Shown here one piece after another: positions 48,700-58,437 of a DNA stretch of 64,000 bases. Made by a program: the position numbers and the translations under genes. The notes beneath the pieces were generated by a model, which did not search any database, had not been told where the DNA came from, and was given only the letters and a program-made list of their open reading frames with translations. Numbering within the stretch: position 1 is the stretch's first letter; each line of letters opens with the position of its first letter. The stretch comes from Neptuniibacter victor (GTDB lineage: Bacteria > Pseudomonadota > Gammaproteobacteria > Pseudomonadales > Balneatricaceae), in assembly GCA_027943745.1 (NCBI GenBank), contig AP025763.1, positions 2,108,001 to 2,172,000 of the forward strand. The letters run 5' to 3'.

Positions 48700-51600
48700 G
48701 TGTTGCAGCCAAATTACCCCCTCCCTTCAGGCGCCGGAGACCGAAAACACATAGGACAGATCTATGGAGCAGCCGCAGGACTTGTCGTGGCAAATGCTGC
48801 ACAGCGGTATGATGGGGTAACACTTGTTATTACGAATGACACTAACCAAGCAAATCGCCTGTACGATGAAGTAAGATTCTTTAACGGCGGATCTCAAGAG
48901 ATTTTATCCTTCCCCGACTGGGAAACTCTACCTTACGACACGTTTTCGCCGCACCAAGATATTATTTCGGAACGCATATCTACACTCAACCGGCTACCCA
49001 ACTTAAAACAGGGCATTCTCATTGTACCGTTGAGTACATTGATGCACCGTACAGCACCCTCTGATTTCATCGCAGGTAACTGCTTTGATCTAAAGGTGAA
49101 CGACAGCATTAATGTCGACCATTTACGCAAGCAATTAGCAGATGCTGGATACCATGCAGTGGAAACCGTTCTGGAGCATGGCGAGTTTGCTATTCGAGGC
49201 TCTATCATCGACCTCTTCCCGACAGGAAGTGAGCTTCCTTACAGAATCGAGCTTTTCGATGATGAAATTGAAACCCTTCGAACATTTGATACAGAAACAC
49301 AGATATCTATCGAGCAGATCGAACACATCAATCTACTCCCTGCTAAAGAGTTCCCATTTGATAAACGCGCTATCAGCGGCTTCAAATCACGCTGGCGGGA
49401 AACGTTTGATGTGGATTATCGCCAATGCCCTATCTACACGAACATTAATGATGGCCTAGCATCTCCAGGTATCGAATATTATTTACCACTGTTTTTTGAT
49501 CAGTGCAGCTCGCTATTTTCATCACTTCCAGATAACACCCAAATTTTTGTTGATGACCAACTAGAAGACGCAGCCAATACCTTTGCCGAGGAGATCAACG
49601 AGCGCTATGAGCAACGCAGGCATGACATCACCAACCCTGTACTTTCACCAAACACGCTCTTCCTATCAACCAGCGAGCTGTTTAGTGAACTTAAAAATTA
49701 CGGCCGATTAACACTACACACAGAGACAATTGATTCTAAATCAGGGCGCGTCAATATCGACTGCACCCCTCCCCCTGAGCTACCCGTTGACTCTCAGCTT
49801 AAAGAGCCGCTAACTGCACTTCAGAACTTTCTTTCACAACGCGATGGATCAATACTTTTTTGCGCTGAATCTGCGGGACGAAGGGAAGCCTTGCTTGAGC
49901 TGCTTTCTAGAATAAATATCAAACCAACACTTATTGATGATTGGTCTACGTTTGTCGCCTCTGATCTAGATATAGCGATCACCGAATTCCCGCTTGAACA
50001 CGGCCTCTCAATCCCTGGGCAATTTCATCTTATTACAGAAACCCAGCTGTTTGGACATCAGGTTTTTCAACGTCGTCGTCGCTCAAAAGAGCAGTCACAC
50101 AACGATCAAGTCATCAAAAACCTCTCTGAACTAAATTCAGGCTCTCCTGTAGTGCATCTTGATCACGGTGTAGGTCGCTATCTTGGCCTGCAAACCATTG
50201 AGCTAGAAGGGCAAACCAACGAGTTCCTAACACTAGAGTATGCAGAAGGCGCAAAACTCTATGTACCCGTATCGTCACTACACTTAATAAGTCGATACAC
50301 TGGCGCAGGTGATGAGCACGCCCCACTCCACCGTCTCGGTACCGAGCAATGGAGCAAGGCAAAACGTAAAGCAGCAGAGAAAGCCAGAGACGCAGCAGCT
50401 GAGCTACTTGATATTTATGCACGTCGTGCAGCACGAAAAGGGTTTACATTCTCAACCCCGGATGAACAATATTTACAATTCGCCGCATCCTTCCCATTTG
50501 AGGAAACGCCCGATCAAGCAGCAGCAATCGGCAATGTTATACGTGATATGACAGCCAAGCAGCCGATGGATCGACTTGTATGCGGTGACGTAGGCTTTGG
50601 TAAAACCGAAGTCGCTATGCGTGCTGCATTTGTTGCCGTGCACAGCGGCAAGCAAGTCGTCATACTGGTACCAACGACACTTCTGGCCCAACAACACTAT
50701 CAAAACTTCCAAGATCGCTTTGCCGATTGGCCAGTAAATATTGAGCTAATCTCTAGATTTCGAACCGGAAAACAGCAAAACGCAGCCATAGAGAAGCTCG
50801 AAGCAGGAAGTGTTGATATCGTCATCGGTACTCATAAACTCCTTGGGGGTGGCATCAATTTTAAAGATCTAGGCTTAGTGATTATCGATGAAGAGCATCG
50901 TTTCGGCGTTCAACAGAAAGAACGTCTAAAATCTCTACGTGCAGAAGTCGATATATTAACCCTTACTGCAACACCAATTCCTCGGACACTTAACATGGCG
51001 ATGTCTGGCATCCGAGATCTATCGATTATTGCCACACCACCTGCCAGACGCTTATCCGTAAAGACATTCGTACGCTTTAGTGAAGAAACCCTAGTTAAAG
51101 AAGCCATTTTGCGAGAACTGCTTCGCGGTGGACAGATCTATTACCTTCACAATGAAGTGAAGACTATAGAGCAAACGGCAGAAGAGCTTAGAGCGCTTGT
51201 ACCCGAAGCTCGTATTGGGATTGGCCACGGCCAGATGCGCGAGCGCGAGCTTGAGCAAGTAATGTCTGACTTCTATCATAAGCGTTTCAACATACTTCTC
51301 TGTACCACCATCGTTGAAACAGGGATAGATGTGCCAAATGCCAACACAATCATTATCGATCGTGCTGACAAATTTGGCCTAGCCCAACTACACCAACTAC
51401 GCGGAAGGGTTGGTCGCTCTCATCACCAAGCGTATGCCTATCTGTTAACGCCGCATAAAAAATCTATGACCAAAGATGCGGTGAAACGCTTAGAAGCAAT
51501 TGAAACGGCAAACGACCTAGGCGCAGGCTTTACACTTGCCACCCACGACCTTGAGATCCGTGGCGCAGGCGAGCTACTTGGCGAAGAACAAAGCGGCCAA

Positions 51601-52146
51601 ATGCAGACCGTTGGTTTTTCTCTCTTTATGGAGATGCTAGAACAAGCGGTTGAATCCATAAAAGAGGGTAAAACGCCAAATATGGACCAACCACTCAAAC
51701 AAGGCTCTGAAGTTAACCTGCATATTTCGGCACTTATTCCAGATGACTATCTACCGGATGTTCATAGCCGGTTGATTATGTACAAAAGGATCGCAAACGC
51801 CTCGTCATCAAAAGAATTAAAAGAGCTGCAAATCGAAATGATCGACAGATTTGGCCTTTTGCCTGAGCAGGTTAAGAATCTATTCAATATCACTGAGTTA
51901 AAACTACGTGCAGAATCGATGAACATTGTTAAGATTGATGCTGGCAACGAGAACGGTAGAATTGAATTCGCTTCCGATGCAAAAGTAGATCCTTTAACGC
52001 TGGTTAAAATGGTTCAAAAGGATCCTCTTAAATTTAAACTTGAAGGTGCTGACAAATTACGTTTCAGCCTCAACATGGAGAAGACTGAGAAACGCTTCTT
52101 GGCGATTGAACGCCTCTTAAGCGACTTGGCAGTTAAAACATCATGA
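48700..52146 (+). CDS. mfd: transcription-repair coupling factor
   Basis: A 1148-residue Mfd. Order: UvrB-homology region (residues 1-340), RNA-polymerase interaction domain (about 470-540, HLDHGVGRYLGL), SF2 translocase with Walker A GDVGFGKTE at about 629, DEEH near 730, and C-terminal TRCF domain. It displaces stalled RNA polymerase and recruits UvrA. The start is GTG at 48700 with AGGAG 7 bases upstream. It overlaps csiV by 4 bases (ATGA). Confidence 0.97.
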   Translation: MLQPNYPLPSGAGDRKHIGQIYGAAAGLVVANAAQRYDGVTLVITNDTNQANRLYDEVRFFNGGSQEILSFPDWETLPYDTFSPHQDIISERISTLNRLPNLKQGILIVPLSTLMHRTAPSDFIAGNCFDLKVNDSINVDHLRKQLADAGYHAVETVLEHGEFAIRGSIIDLFPTGSELPYRIELFDDEIETLRTFDTETQISIEQIEHINLLPAKEFPFDKRAISGFKSRWRETFDVDYRQCPIYTNINDGLASPGIEYYLPLFFDQCSSLFSSLPDNTQIFVDDQLEDAANTFAEEINERYEQRRHDITNPVLSPNTLFLSTSELFSELKNYGRLTLHTETIDSKSGRVNIDCTPPPELPVDSQLKEPLTALQNFLSQRDGSILFCAESAGRREALLELLSRINIKPTLIDDWSTFVASDLDIAITEFPLEHGLSIPGQFHLITETQLFGHQVFQRRRRSKEQSHNDQVIKNLSELNSGSPVVHLDHGVGRYLGLQTIELEGQTNEFLTLEYAEGAKLYVPVSSLHLISRYTGAGDEHAPLHRLGTEQWSKAKRKAAEKARDAAAELLDIYARRAARKGFTFSTPDEQYLQFAASFPFEETPDQAAAIGNVIRDMTAKQPMDRLVCGDVGFGKTEVAMRAAFVAVHSGKQVVILVPTTLLAQQHYQNFQDRFADWPVNIELISRFRTGKQQNAAIEKLEAGSVDIVIGTHKLLGGGINFKDLGLVIIDEEHRFGVQQKERLKSLRAEVDILTLTATPIPRTLNMAMSGIRDLSIIATPPARRLSVKTFVRFSEETLVKEAILRELLRGGQIYYLHNEVKTIEQTAEELRALVPEARIGIGHGQMRERELEQVMSDFYHKRFNILLCTTIVETGIDVPNANTIIIDRADKFGLAQLHQLRGRVGRSHHQAYAYLLTPHKKSMTKDAVKRLEAIETANDLGAGFTLATHDLEIRGAGELLGEEQSGQMQTVGFSLFMEMLEQAVESIKEGKTPNMDQPLKQGSEVNLHISALIPDDYLPDVHSRLIMYKRIANASSSKELKELQIEMIDRFGLLPEQVKNLFNITELKLRAESMNIVKIDAGNENGRIEFASDAKVDPLTLVKMVQKDPLKFKLEGADKLRFSLNMEKTEKRFLAIERLLSDLAVKTS

Positions 52147-52859
52147 TCAGATTGCTCACCTCTCTACTTGTTTTTAGTTTCACTTTTATTAGCCCAATTG
52201 CTACGGCTGCTGATTGGTATAAAGTTGAAGTCGTTGTCTTCGCAAATCAAGACAGCAGCGGCTTAAGTGAAGAATACTGGCCGGAGATCAAAGAGATCCC
52301 CTCCCCTGCGAACGCTATTGCGCTTAAGAGCCGCAGCGCCGAAGGAAGCGCCTATAAGCGCCTAGCAGGTAGCTCATTAAGCCTCCATGATGCAAAAAAC
52401 CGCTTAAAAAACTCTGGGCCTTATAAAGTGCTATTTCATGCTGGCTGGATGCAGCCGGTTTACCACACACAAAGACCACGCCCTATACGCATTACAGGCG
52501 GTGAAATTCTAGATAACGGCATGTATGAGCTTGATGGTCATATAGCGATTGGCCGCGGTACCTATTTGCACTTTCGCCCAAACCTATTCTTAAGCCGCCG
52601 CCTCAATACAGATGAGAGTAGCCACCTAAAGAACCCATTAAGCCAATCAACAGACCTTGCGACTTCCCAATCCGCATCACTCATTACGATGCAGGCCGCG
52701 AGTGGCGCAACCAGCACACTGACAAGCAATGCATTTCCTGTCATACCCGATATTCTGACGGTTAATCTAAATCAGGCAAGACGCATGAAATCCAAAGAGC
52801 TGCACTATATAGATCATCCTCTTATGGGCATCTTGGTTGAAATAAAACCTGTCAAATAA
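52143..52859 (+). CDS. csiV: CsiV-family secreted protein
   Basis: A 238-residue protein with a signal peptide (LLVFSFTFISPIATAA) and the CsiV pattern: ADWYKVEVVVFANQD, FHAGWMQPV, RPIRITGG, YELDGHIAIGRGTYLHFRPNLFL, and an ending HPLMGILVEIKPV. CsiV binds peptidoglycan and was shown in Vibrio to enhance CsrB/CsrC-type signalling or wall function in the literature on VarS/VarA. Located downstream of mfd, as in Pseudomonas, and translationally coupled to it. Confidence 0.85.
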   Translation: MIRLLTSLLVFSFTFISPIATAADWYKVEVVVFANQDSSGLSEEYWPEIKEIPSPANAIALKSRSAEGSAYKRLAGSSLSLHDAKNRLKNSGPYKVLFHAGWMQPVYHTQRPRPIRITGGEILDNGMYELDGHIAIGRGTYLHFRPNLFLSRRLNTDESSHLKNPLSQSTDLATSQSASLITMQAASGATSTLTSNAFPVIPDILTVNLNQARRMKSKELHYIDHPLMGILVEIKPVK

Positions 52860-52867
52860 GACACATA

Positions 52868-52896
52868 AAAAAAGCCCGGTAACCACCGGGCTTTTA
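52868..52896. terminator. bidirectional terminator between csiV and uraA
   Basis: GCCCGGT (52874-52880), AACC loop, ACCGGGC (52885-52891), with A- and T-runs on either side. It serves convergent csiV and uraA. Confidence 0.9.
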
Positions 52897-52928
52897 CTTT
52901 GCTTTACCTTCAGAGCCTATCTCGTCAA

Positions 52929-54227
52929 TTAGCTACGCCCGTGATCAACCAGATCATCAACGACCGCCTGCTCCTCACTAAGATCTTGTCGATCTTCATC
53001 TTTAGGCATAGGCAAAATAAGATTTAGTACGATAGCAACCAAACCACACAAGCTAACACCCTGCAGATTCAAATCGCCACTACCTACAGCCATGCCACCA
53101 ATACCAAATACCAGTGTTGTAGAGACAATTACTAAATTTCTCTGCTGCGCCATATCAACCTTTGCTTTAACGATAGTGTTTAACCCCACCGCGGCAATAG
53201 ATCCAAACAGAAGGATAAGAATCCCCCCCATAACCGGCGAAGGAATGGTCTGCAACAACACACCAAACTTAGCAACAAAGGCAAGAATAATGGCAAAAAC
53301 AGCAGCCCAAACCATAACCATGGGGTTAAAAGACTTGGTTAACATAACAGCCCCGGTTACTTCGGAATACGTTGTATTTGGCGGACCACCAAACAACGAA
53401 GCCGCTGAAGTGGCGATACCGTCACCAAAAAGGGTGCGATGCAAACCAGGCTTTTTAAGATAATCTTTGCCAGTAACATTGCTAATAGCTAACACATCAC
53501 CCACATGCTCGATTGCAGGCGCAATCGCAACAGGCAACATAAATAAGATGGCCGCAAGATGAAATTCAGGCAATACAAAATTAGGCACTGCGATCAACGG
53601 CGCTTCCGCTGCTTTAGTCAGATCAACCATTCCCATGAAGTATGCAGCGGCATAACCCACTAACACACCAGCCAAGATAGGCACTAACCTAAAAATCCCG
53701 CGCCCCATCGTCGCAACGATAAGGGTCGTACCCAGCGCGATCATGGAAACAATCATTGCATCTTGGTAGGGAAACAGAACAATTGATCCATCCCCTGCTT
53801 TACCCATAGCCATATTAACGGCAATAGGCGCCAAGCCAAGTCCAATCACCATAATAACCGGCCCTGTTACGACAGGCGGCATGATGCGATGAAGAAAACC
53901 TGAACCTTTGATTTTGACAATAAAGGCCAGCAGCATATAGACAACACCGGCAGCAAATAATGCTCCCATCGTTGCCTCCACACCCCAAGTTTGTGTGCTG
54001 TAGGTAATCGGTGCAATAAACACAAAAGACGATGCTAAAAATACAGGAACCGTACGCTTAGTCACAAACTGAAAAAGGAGCGTACCCAAACCTGCTGTAA
54101 ACAGTGCAACACTTGGATCGAGCCCGGTTAGCAAAGGCATTAACACCAAAGCCCCAAACGCTACGAACAGCATTTGCGAACCCGCTAATACTGTCCTTAA
54201 ACCACCTTCATTCGTATCAATGGACAT
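52929..54227 (-). CDS. uraA: uracil permease (NCS2 family)
   Basis: A 432-residue nucleobase:cation symporter with about 12-14 membrane helices. NCS2 hallmarks: PAIEHVGDVLAISNVTGKDYLKKPGLHRTLFGDG and GGPPNTTYSEVTGAVMLTKSFNPMVM. Uracil specificity is inferred from the neighbouring upp gene, 14 bases upstream in the same operon. The ATG at 54227 (after AGGTG, 7 bases) is preferred to the one at 54233. Confidence 0.93.
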   Translation of the reverse strand: MSIDTNEGGLRTVLAGSQMLFVAFGALVLMPLLTGLDPSVALFTAGLGTLLFQFVTKRTVPVFLASSFVFIAPITYSTQTWGVEATMGALFAAGVVYMLLAFIVKIKGSGFLHRIMPPVVTGPVIMVIGLGLAPIAVNMAMGKAGDGSIVLFPYQDAMIVSMIALGTTLIVATMGRGIFRLVPILAGVLVGYAAAYFMGMVDLTKAAEAPLIAVPNFVLPEFHLAAILFMLPVAIAPAIEHVGDVLAISNVTGKDYLKKPGLHRTLFGDGIATSAASLFGGPPNTTYSEVTGAVMLTKSFNPMVMVWAAVFAIILAFVAKFGVLLQTIPSPVMGGILILLFGSIAAVGLNTIVKAKVDMAQQRNLVIVSTTLVFGIGGMAVGSGDLNLQGVSLCGLVAIVLNLILPMPKDEDRQDLSEEQAVVDDLVDHGRS

Positions 54228-54241
54228 GAACATTCACCTAA

Positions 54242-54868
54242 TTATTTAGTGCCAAATATTTTATCGCCAGCATCACCCAAACCAGGAATAATATACCCCT
54301 TCTCGTTTAGATGACTATCAATTGCAGCAGTGTACAATTCAACATCAGGATGAGCTTGTTGAACAGCTTCAATTCCTTCAGGCGCAGCAACTAACACCAA
54401 TGCACGGATTGAATCACAACCCGCCTTTTTAAGCATATCAATCGTCGCAATCATTGAACCGCCTGTTGCTAACATCGGGTCAATCACTAAAGACATACGC
54501 TCATCGATATCATTTGCTAGCTTCTCGAAATAGGCAACAGGCTGTAAGGTTTCTTCATCACGATATAGGCCGACAACGCTAATACGCGCTGTTGGCACTA
54601 GATCTAGAACACCATCTAGCATCCCTATACCTGCACGCAAAATAGGGACCACTGTAATTTTCTTACCTTTAATGCGCTCCACCGTCACGTCACCGCACCA
54701 GCCGTCTAGCTGATACTCTTCAAGCTCAAGATCTTTTGTCGCTTCATAAGTGAGCAAACAGCCAACTTCTGCTGCTAACTGGCGAAAACTACGCGTACTC
54801 ATCTCTCTCGCCCGCATCAGGCCAATCTTATGTTTCACCAACGGGTGATTAATCTCATGAACGCTCAT
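54242..54868 (-). CDS. upp: uracil phosphoribosyltransferase
   Basis: A 208-residue protein matching E. coli Upp in length: [12 protein letters not shown] at the start, [29 protein letters not shown] (the PRPP loop) and the uracil-binding [17 protein letters not shown] end. It makes UMP from uracil and PRPP. The ATG at 54868 has GAGG 5 bases upstream; a longer frame to 54904 is rejected. Operon with uraA. Confidence 0.97.
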   Translation of the reverse strand: MSVHEINHPLVKHKIGLMRAREMSTRSFRQLAAEVGCLLTYEATKDLELEEYQLDGWCGDVTVERIKGKKITVVPILRAGIGMLDGVLDLVPTARISVVGLYRDEETLQPVAYFEKLANDIDERMSLVIDPMLATGGSMIATIDMLKKAGCDSIRALVLVAAPEGIEAVQQAHPDVELYTAAIDSHLNEKGYIIPGLGDAGDKIFGTK

Positions 54869-55085
54869 AGCTACCTCATCACACAGATACAGAAACACCG
54901 CCATAGACAGCGGTGTATAGATGAATGAAGATTACCAAACTGTAACAATGAATGTCATCCTAAAGTTGTAACCTGTATCACAAGTTATGTAGTTTTTTTC
55001 CTCGTCAAAAATCACCAAGCAATTAACTAGCACCGCTCAACGTGAACACATTTAGCTTGAACTAATTAAAATTGAATATTATTGT

Positions 55086-55141
55086 GGGCGGTTTTTGCTA
55101 ACGATCAATAAAAATACGCCCTGCCATCATGGCGTTTTTTT
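55086..55141 (+). promoter_or_regulatory. terminator/antiterminator-like leader upstream of hpt
   Basis: ACGCC (55116-55120) and GGCGT (55131-55135) plus seven T's (55135-55141) form an intrinsic-terminator-like hairpin, 35 bases before the hpt ATG, and no plus-strand gene lies upstream to need it. GGGCG (55086-55090) can instead pair with CGCCC (55117-55121), and TTTTT (55092-55096) with AAAAA (55110-55114), a competing hairpin. This is the layout of an attenuator; no known riboswitch aptamer was recognised. Confidence 0.45.
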
Positions 55142-55175
55142 ATCAGACCCACGACTTTGAGAGCACTTCTAACAT

Positions 55176-55736
55176 ATGTCTAAAATTGATTTTGACGAAA
55201 TAAAAAGCGTCTACATGCAAGCTGATCTTCTTTATTCCGACGCGGAAGTCGAGCAAGCCATAAACAATATGGCGGTTGAGATCTCAGCCGATATGGCAGA
55301 AAAAAATCCTGTCGTATTCCCTGTAATGAATGGCGGCTTGGTCATTGGCGGCAAGCTCTTAACCAAACTTAATTTCCCGCTAGAAGCTGGCTACATGCAT
55401 GCGACGCGCTATAGAAATACAACATCAGGACATGAGCTTGAGTGGAAGGTACGCCCTCAGATTGACTTTAAAGGTCGCGCAGTACTTCTAGTTGACGACA
55501 TATTGGATGAAGGCCACACACTTGCAGAGATCGTAGACTACTGCAAAGCAGAAGGTGCGAGCGAAGTGCGCATCGCGGTTTTAACCAATAAGAACCATGA
55601 TCGTAAGGCCCGCCCTGACCTAGTTGCTGATTTCGTGGGCCTCGAAATCGAAGATCGCTACATATTCGGTTATGGCATGGATTACAAAGGTTATTGGCGA
55701 AACGCTCCAGGCATTTTTGCTGTAAAAGGCATGTAA
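55176..55736 (+). CDS. hpt: hypoxanthine-guanine phosphoribosyltransferase
   Basis: A 186-residue phosphoribosyltransferase: FPVMNGGLVIGGKLLTKL, the PRPP-binding VLLVDDILDEGHTLAEI near residue 107, and GYGMDYKGYWRNAPGIFAV near the C-terminus. It salvages hypoxanthine and guanine to IMP and GMP. Divergent from upp-uraA, as in Pseudomonas. Length and sequence are typical of the Pseudomonas type, slightly longer than E. coli Hpt. Confidence 0.94.
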   Translation: MSKIDFDEIKSVYMQADLLYSDAEVEQAINNMAVEISADMAEKNPVVFPVMNGGLVIGGKLLTKLNFPLEAGYMHATRYRNTTSGHELEWKVRPQIDFKGRAVLLVDDILDEGHTLAEIVDYCKAEGASEVRIAVLTNKNHDRKARPDLVADFVGLEIEDRYIFGYGMDYKGYWRNAPGIFAVKGM

Positions 55737-55743
55737 CACAATT

Positions 55744-55770
55744 AAAAAAGCCCTGATTAACAGGGCTTTT
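55744..55770. terminator. bidirectional terminator between hpt and mscS-like gene
   Basis: GCCCTG (55750-55755), ATTAA loop, CAGGGC (55761-55766), A-run before and T-run after. Confidence 0.92.
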
Positions 55771-55792
55771 TAATATATAAGACTTATAAACT

Positions 55793-56929
55793 CTAGCCTT
55801 CAGGCAGCGTCTTAGACATGGAAACATGTTCATCAAATACAACAGAATCTTCACTCTCTAGATGAACCGTTGTTGTTGGAAACGCAAACTCAGCCCCAGC
55901 ATCCTCGATAATATTCATTACCTGCATCATCACATCTTGCTTTATCTCATGGAACTGAACCCAATTTGTCGTTTTAGTAAACGTATAGATAAAGAAATCT
56001 AACGACGACGGACCAAAACGATTCAAATTAACGATCAGCGTTTGATTGGTATCGATCTCTGGATGTTGTAGCAACATCTGCTTAACCGAGGAGATAACCT
56101 CCTCGACCTGACCTGCATCCTGATAACGAAGCCCTACGTATTCATAGATACGACGATTGGTCATACGCGAAGGGTTCTCAACCGAAATATTGGCAAACGT
56201 TGCATTTGGCACATAAAGGGGCCGCTTATCGAAAGTACGAATGCGTGTCTGCCTCCAACCGATATCTTCGACAGTACCCTCAATTTGCTTGTCCGGTGAA
56301 CGAATCCAGTCACCTACTTTGAAAGGTCGATCTAGATAGATCATCAATCCACCAAAGAAATTTGCTAACAGGTCTTTTGCTGCAAAACCAACAGCAATAC
56401 CGCCAATACCACCAAATGCCAGTATTCCCGATATGCTGTAACCGTAATTCTGCATCACAATCAATACAATAATGACGGTTACAATCAACCGCAATAAGCG
56501 GCCTAACGCGCCTACCGTTGTGGGGTCCATCGGCTTCTTCATACGTTCCGGCATAACCAGAACTTGTTCTAAACGCTTTAAAAAGCGTAAGCAGGTCCAA
56601 GCAAATAGAATAACCAAAACAGAACGCGGCAAAGGACTTTCAGGTGCCAGCACATCTAAAGATAGATACTGCTCAAACACCTGAACCAAAAGATAACCAG
56701 CGACGAGCCAAATAAGAAAAAGAAGTGGGCGCCCAAAAGACTCTATAACGACATCATCCCATAGGTTTGATGTTTTCTCGGCTTGCTGTATTAACTTACC
56801 AAGCACAAGCCTAGAAGCGATATCAGCAATCACAGCCACAATACAGATCGCGCCGGACAAAATAATCCATGCTGAATCACTGTAAGCAGGGAGATATTCA
56901 AGCAACCATTGGTTTAGCAGTTCAAGCAT
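55793..56929 (-). CDS. MscS-family mechanosensitive channel
   Basis: A 378-residue protein with four predicted membrane helices in the first 170 residues. The pore helix and beta domain are clear: ILAFGGIGGIAVGFAAKDLLANFFGG and MIYLDRPFKVGDWIR, then VEDIGWRQTRIRTFDKRPLYVPNA. MscS channels open under membrane tension and release solutes on osmotic downshift, relevant for a marine cell. Starts 4 bases after nagZ and is probably co-transcribed with it. Closest to the YbdG/YnaI type by length, but this is not certain. Confidence 0.93.
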   Translation of the reverse strand: MLELLNQWLLEYLPAYSDSAWIILSGAICIVAVIADIASRLVLGKLIQQAEKTSNLWDDVVIESFGRPLLFLIWLVAGYLLVQVFEQYLSLDVLAPESPLPRSVLVILFAWTCLRFLKRLEQVLVMPERMKKPMDPTTVGALGRLLRLIVTVIIVLIVMQNYGYSISGILAFGGIGGIAVGFAAKDLLANFFGGLMIYLDRPFKVGDWIRSPDKQIEGTVEDIGWRQTRIRTFDKRPLYVPNATFANISVENPSRMTNRRIYEYVGLRYQDAGQVEEVISSVKQMLLQHPEIDTNQTLIVNLNRFGPSSLDFFIYTFTKTTNWVQFHEIKQDVMMQVMNIIEDAGAEFAFPTTTVHLESEDSVVFDEHVSMSKTLPEG

Positions 56930-56933
56930 TGTT

Positions 56934-57935
56934 CTAATCCATTAATTCTTTAACTAATAAACGAGCTTCACTAAGGCGAGTATTATCTACCTGCCAAGCA
57001 GAACCTTTCAACTCACCTAAATCGAGCGTATCTTCACACCCAAGCGATTCAAGATAATTCAGCACTTCGATAGTACCAGAACGATCATTACAACAAAGTA
57101 ACACTTGGCAGCCAGCAGCAATGGCCTTTTCAGCTCTCTGCTTATAACCACCGGCAGCTTGCGCCGCCTTCATACTTAAATCATCACTAAATACAAAACC
57201 AGTAAAGGCCAAGCGCTCGCGCAACACCTCTTTCATCCAATAATCGGAATATCCAGCGGGATCGGAGGCACAATTAGGATACAAGACATGAGCGAACATC
57301 ATCCCCTCCACCCCATTACAAATGGCTTCGCGAAACGGCAGCATATCGGTATTCCATAACTGCTCAAATGTTCGTTCATCTATCGCATCGTTATGGTGGG
57401 TATCGGCATCCGCCCATCCATGACCGGGGAAATGCTTAGCCGTAGCTGACATCCCTGCATCCCGCATACCTTCAATATATTCAGCAGACAAAGCACAGAC
57501 TGTTAGGTGGTCATTAGCAAATGCACGATCTCCTATGACTGTATTTCGATCATAATTAACGTCTAAAACGGGCGCAAAGCTTAAATCAATGTCGAGCAGC
57601 CTCATTTCAGCCGCCATTAAATAACCCATCTGTCTGGCAGCAGACAGACCTTTGGCCTTATCAAGGGAATACACTTGAGACAAAACATTAACGGGAGGCA
57701 AAATAGTCACGCCATTTTTTAACCGTTGTACACGTCCACCCTCTTGGTCAATGCTAATCACCAGATCAGGTCTGATTCCACGTATCGCTTGAATCAGTTC
57801 AGCCACTTGTTTAGCTGTCTGCGTATTACGACCAAAAAGAATAACTCCACCGATATGAGGTCGCGTAAGCAACGCGCTCTCCTCAGCACTTAATTCTGTG
57901 CCATCCAAATCAAGAAACAATGTCGCTTGGGCCAT
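56934..57935 (-). CDS. nagZ: beta-N-acetylhexosaminidase NagZ
   Basis: A 333-residue cytoplasmic GH3 enzyme. SIDQEGGRVQRL near residue 62, KHFPGHGWADADTHH (catalytic His on a mobile loop, near 165-180) and the nucleophile Asp in FSDDLSMKAA near 250. It removes N-acetylglucosamine from peptidoglycan-derived 1,6-anhydromuropeptides in cell-wall recycling. In Pseudomonas it lies next to psrA, and here the PsrA-like gene is two genes away with an L,D-transpeptidase-type protein between. Confidence 0.96.
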   Translation of the reverse strand: MAQATLFLDLDGTELSAEESALLTRPHIGGVILFGRNTQTAKQVAELIQAIRGIRPDLVISIDQEGGRVQRLKNGVTILPPVNVLSQVYSLDKAKGLSAARQMGYLMAAEMRLLDIDLSFAPVLDVNYDRNTVIGDRAFANDHLTVCALSAEYIEGMRDAGMSATAKHFPGHGWADADTHHNDAIDERTFEQLWNTDMLPFREAICNGVEGMMFAHVLYPNCASDPAGYSDYWMKEVLRERLAFTGFVFSDDLSMKAAQAAGGYKQRAEKAIAAGCQVLLCCNDRSGTIEVLNYLESLGCEDTLDLGELKGSAWQVDNTRLSEARLLVKELMD

Positions 57936-57953
57936 TAACTTACCTAAATATCA

Positions 57954-58430
57954 TTAATCTATTTGAACCAAAGTTCCGGCATCGATTTGATCAAACAACT
58001 CAATCAAATCAGCATTTCGCATGCGGATACAGCCATGGGAAAGAGGCATCCCCATAGGCTCACTATCTGGCGTACCATGAATATAAATATAACGCTGCAT
58101 AGTATCGAAATTACCTAAGCGATTAACCCCCACCTCTAATCCTGAGAGCCACAGAATGCGCGTTAGAATCCAATCACGCTTAGGAAAGCGCTGAGCCAGC
58201 GTTTCGGAAAAAATCTCGCCTGTAAAACGACGACCGACGAATACGGCATTAAGAGGGAGGTCAGCACCAATTTTGGCACGAATATAATGTTTACCGCGAG
58301 GAGTACAGCCACTATTTTTCAGTTCACCGGGACCGTTTAACGCCGTTGAAACTGAATAGGTACTTGCAAGTACCCCATCAACATAGACGTAGAGCTGCTG
58401 ATGAGGTATCGATATTTTCAGATGACGCAC
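57954..58430 (-). CDS. L,D-transpeptidase (YkuD) domain protein without signal peptide
   Basis: A 158-residue protein that is almost only the YkuD catalytic domain: IYIHGTPDSEPMGMPLSHGCIRM, where His and Cys of SHGCIRM are the catalytic pair. It begins MRHLKISIPHQQLYVYVDG with no signal peptide or membrane helix, so as annotated it stays in the cytoplasm, unusual for a cell-wall cross-linking enzyme. It may process cytoplasmic muropeptides or be exported by another route. Sits between psrA-like and nagZ genes in one direction, with gaps of 7 and 18 bases. Confidence 0.85.
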   Translation of the reverse strand: MRHLKISIPHQQLYVYVDGVLASTYSVSTALNGPGELKNSGCTPRGKHYIRAKIGADLPLNAVFVGRRFTGEIFSETLAQRFPKRDWILTRILWLSGLEVGVNRLGNFDTMQRYIYIHGTPDSEPMGMPLSHGCIRMRNADLIELFDQIDAGTLVQID

Positions 58431-58437
58431 AGCAGAA

